A stretch of DNA of 5,659 nucleotides, from positions 1 to 5,659 of the forward strand of contig CALGSR010000505.1 of assembly GCA_937902115.1 (NCBI GenBank), given 5' to 3'. The stretch comes from an uncultured Bacillus sp. (GTDB lineage Bacteria; Bacillota; Bacilli; Bacillales; Cytobacillaceae). How positions within the stretch are numbered: the stretch's first letter is position 1; every line of letters begins with the position of its first letter. The notes beneath the pieces were generated by a model. That model was not told where the DNA came from. It worked only from the letters and a program-made list of their open reading frames with translations, and ran no database searches. This document shows, in pieces, positions 4,741-5,659 of this stretch. Position numbers and translations under genes: made by a program.

Positions 4741-5036
4741 TCACAATCCGACCTTGTCCGCCGCAAGGCGTACAATCTCCTCATCAATCATTTGTTTCTT
4801 TTGCTGATAGCTGAGAAAAGACTGTGTGTCGCCAATGTATTGATCATTAGTGGCCATCCCTGAGAGCGAAGGGAAATGGCTTCCAAGGCAGAATCTCCTA
4901 ATATATACATGTGATTGCCTGCTAGTTTCATATGATGTTTGATATATTGCGGGACTTCTTCTTTTTCTAATGCATTCATTTGAAAGCGCATGACTATCCG
5001 TTGAGCTAATGGACGATTTTGATTTAGTCCCAGGTT
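4741..5036 (-). pseudogene. ExeA/TniB-like transposition AAA+ ATPase, C-terminal fragment with frameshift
   Basis: The - strand reads GLNQNRPLAQRIVMRFQMNA, then LEKEEVPQYIKHHMKLAG and SALEAISLRSQGWPLMINTL. This is the end of an ExeA-type AAA+ ATPase, where PLAQRI, the EEV-x-YI-x-HHxKLAG helix and the lid helix before the IN-x-LA motif are characteristic. A frameshift near 4810-4830 switches to a second frame reading QQKKQMIDEEIVRLAADKVG and stopping at 4741; the first frame stops earlier at 4788. The Walker A and B part is missing because the gene is cut at about 5036, next to repeat copy B. In relatives the lid motif is usually GxPR, with arginine as sensor 2; here it is GWPL, also consistent with decay. 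Such ATPases help DDE transposases choose targets; ExeA in type II secretion is a relative but an unlikely role here. Confidence 0.75.
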
Positions 5037-5039
5037 TTA

Positions 5040-5089
5040 GGTGCCAGTCATTTGTCGAATTATTTTACTTGACTAATAGAAAAGTTTTT
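5040..5089 (+). repeat. Dispersed repeat copy B, with Spo0A-box-like TTTGTCGAA
   Basis: The unit starts ggtgccagtca and continues with the 30-base core at 5051-5080 (tttgtcgaa to cttgactaataga). The core agrees with copy C at 28 of 30 positions and with copy A at 25 of 30. The following aaaagttttt parallels ttgttttttt after copy C. It begins within about 4 bases of the cut end of the ExeA-like fragment, so it marks the breakpoint of that gene. Confidence 0.85.
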
Positions 5090-5120
5090 AATTGAAATAA
5101 AATAATAGAAGATAAGATCC

Positions 5121-5180
5121 CGGTGCCTGTCACTTCCCGAGATTTGTCGAACGATTTTACTTGACTAATAGATTTGTTTT
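5121..5180 (+). repeat. Dispersed repeat copy C, with GGTGCCTGTCAC head and Spo0A-box-like TTTGTCGAA
   Basis: The head ggtgcctgtcactt (5122-5135) is followed by cccgaga and the core at 5143-5172. Copies B and C lie 92 bases apart, core to core, in the same orientation. The head shares GTGCCTGnCAC with the hairpin arms at 505-556, tying that hairpin to this family. ttgact in the core resembles a -35 box, but no TATAAT-like box follows at the right distance. Confidence 0.85.
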
Positions 5181-5560
5181 TTTGAAAGGACAGAAATCAT
5201 CACTTGATGCATACTTAGGCTGAAGTCAATTTAACAGCAAGCTAGCATTGTTAGTGATGCAATGCCTGGAACTATTGAATAACAAGGGTAGATAGACTGC
5301 AGGATTTACTCAAATCAGAGTGCCTAGCCCTTTCCTGATAAAGGTTCCACTTGGCAGAACTTACTATATTTTACTAGCACAAAGAATAAAGCCAAGGGTA
5401 GCGATCTGACTGTTATTTAAATCTGTAAATTTTTGATTTTTAATAGTAACGGCCAATGCTTTTCCTCATTAATAATTTGAGAGGACTTTGTATTTTTCAC
5501 TTTTCTAATAGGATAAACTTAATTTCTGTAGAGATAAAGGGAATTATTCGCTCATTGTAT
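5181..5560. other. Intergenic stretch without a recognisable gene
   Basis: About 380 bases with no open frame of interest on either strand. The first 100 or so bases show patchy similarity to the sequence after repeat copy A (actta, a following TTTA-CAG-AA, then TTGT and TGAT in matching order), suggesting that copies A and C once belonged to a larger shared unit. Nothing else could be supported. Confidence 0.4.
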
Positions 5561-5571
5561 CATTCAATTTA

Positions 5572-5583
5572 ATTACCGGTAAT
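5572..5583. promoter_or_regulatory. 12-bp palindrome, likely operator in the -35 region
   Basis: attaccggtaat is a perfect palindrome at about -39 to -28 relative to the start expected from the -10 at 5599-5604. A dimeric repressor or activator could bind there. I do not recognise the consensus well enough to name a regulator. Confidence 0.5.
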
Positions 5584-5595
5584 ATAATCCAATTA

Positions 5596-5604
5596 TGATA
5601 TAAT
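5596..5604 (+). promoter_or_regulatory. Extended -10 promoter, TGATATAAT
   Basis: A perfect TATAAT (5599-5604) preceded by TGn gives an extended -10 box. No good -35 is present at 16-18 bases; the palindrome 5572-5583 occupies that place. Transcription should begin near 5611 and run out of the window. Confidence 0.65.
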
Positions 5605-5611
5605 AATAGAG

Positions 5612-5631
5612 CCTCGTAAGTAGTTGCGAGG
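5612..5631 (+). promoter_or_regulatory. Leader hairpin overlapping the ribosome binding site
   Basis: cctcgtaa (5612-5619) pairs with ttgcgagg (5624-5631), including one G-U pair, with a gtag tetraloop. The right arm includes the gagg of the ribosome site gaggggg (5628-5634), so folding would partly mask it. It starts essentially at the predicted transcription start. Confidence 0.5.
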
Positions 5632-5638
5632 GGGATTG

Positions 5639-5659
5639 GTGAACGGTTGTCAAGCTTTA
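5639..5659 (+). CDS. Start of a gene cut off by the window end (unidentified)
   Basis: A strong ribosome site, gaggggg at 5628-5634, precedes in-frame TTG (5636) and GTG (5639) codons. From GTG the sequence reads M-N-G-C-Q-A-L to the window end. The spacing of 4 bases to GTG is short but acceptable. The promoter, operator-like palindrome and leader hairpin upstream support a regulated gene beginning here. Seven residues do not allow identification, and the true start could lie beyond the window. Confidence 0.4.

Noticed and set aside
4627..4863. 78-codon + strand frame
   Set aside because: It is the antisense shadow of the DUF5348-like gene and the ExeA-like fragment, both of which have recognisable protein features.
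5051..5172. CRISPR-like array formed by copies B and C
   Set aside because: There are only two adjacent copies, 92 bases apart and flanked by transposon debris; the third copy is 3.9 kb away, and there are no cas genes.
5161..5200. Promoter starting from TTGACT in repeat copy C
   Set aside because: No TATAAT-like box lies 16-18 bases downstream, and the same is true for copies A and B.

Overview
The window looks like an accessory, transposon-scarred stretch of a low-GC, spore-forming Bacillota genome, most likely Bacillaceae. It has AT-rich coding, strong GGGGG-type ribosome binding sites, TTG and GTG starts, IS3-type and ExeA-like transposon debris, and dispersed repeats carrying Spo0A-box-like TGTCGAA sequences. 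I see no rRNA, tRNA, CRISPR array or complete replicon functions.

Layout, left to right. (1) Positions 1-1150 are mobile-element debris. Nested inverted repeats precede a truncated DUF6431-type zinc-ribbon gene (+). This gene is cut at a perfect 18-bp inverted repeat carrying a GGTGTCAGGCACG motif. On the other side of that hairpin is a decapitated IS3-family element (- strand: intact orfA, a stub of orfB and one surviving end). (2) Positions 1115-2350 hold no confident gene. They contain copy A of a dispersed repeat, a bidirectional terminator, and a diverged inverted duplication centred near 1963 with two strong hairpins and decayed gene-like reading frames. (3) Positions 2352-4093 hold the one clearly intact operon, on the - strand. 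It has its own extended -10 promoter, a ParA/MinD-type ATPase with a deviant Walker A motif, a HEPN-domain protein with an R-N-x3-H motif whose start overlaps the ATPase stop (TAATG), and a terminator whose stem encodes the last HEPN codons. (4) Positions 4104-5040 hold a strong ribosome site followed by a 5-codon frame, a DUF5348-like small gene and a frameshifted C-terminal piece of an ExeA/TniB-like transposition ATPase. (5) Positions 5040-5180 hold copies B and C of the repeat. (6) At 5572-5659 is a promoter with a 12-bp palindrome, a leader hairpin overlapping a ribosome site, and the probable start of a gene that runs out of the window.

The main candidate for something undescribed is the ParA-HEPN pair. 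HEPN proteins with Rx4-6H motifs are typically RNases in toxin-antitoxin, abortive-infection or other conflict systems. Here the presumed toxin is translationally coupled behind a ParA-like ATPase, with no ParB, Rep or parS-like partner nearby, so plasmid partition is a poor explanation. A defence role is inference from domain content and context. The second item worth following is the repeat family: three direct copies of a 30-bp core with perfect 0A-box-like sequences, which bracket the 3.9-kb segment carrying the ParA-HEPN operon. Several truncated genes end exactly at such repeats.
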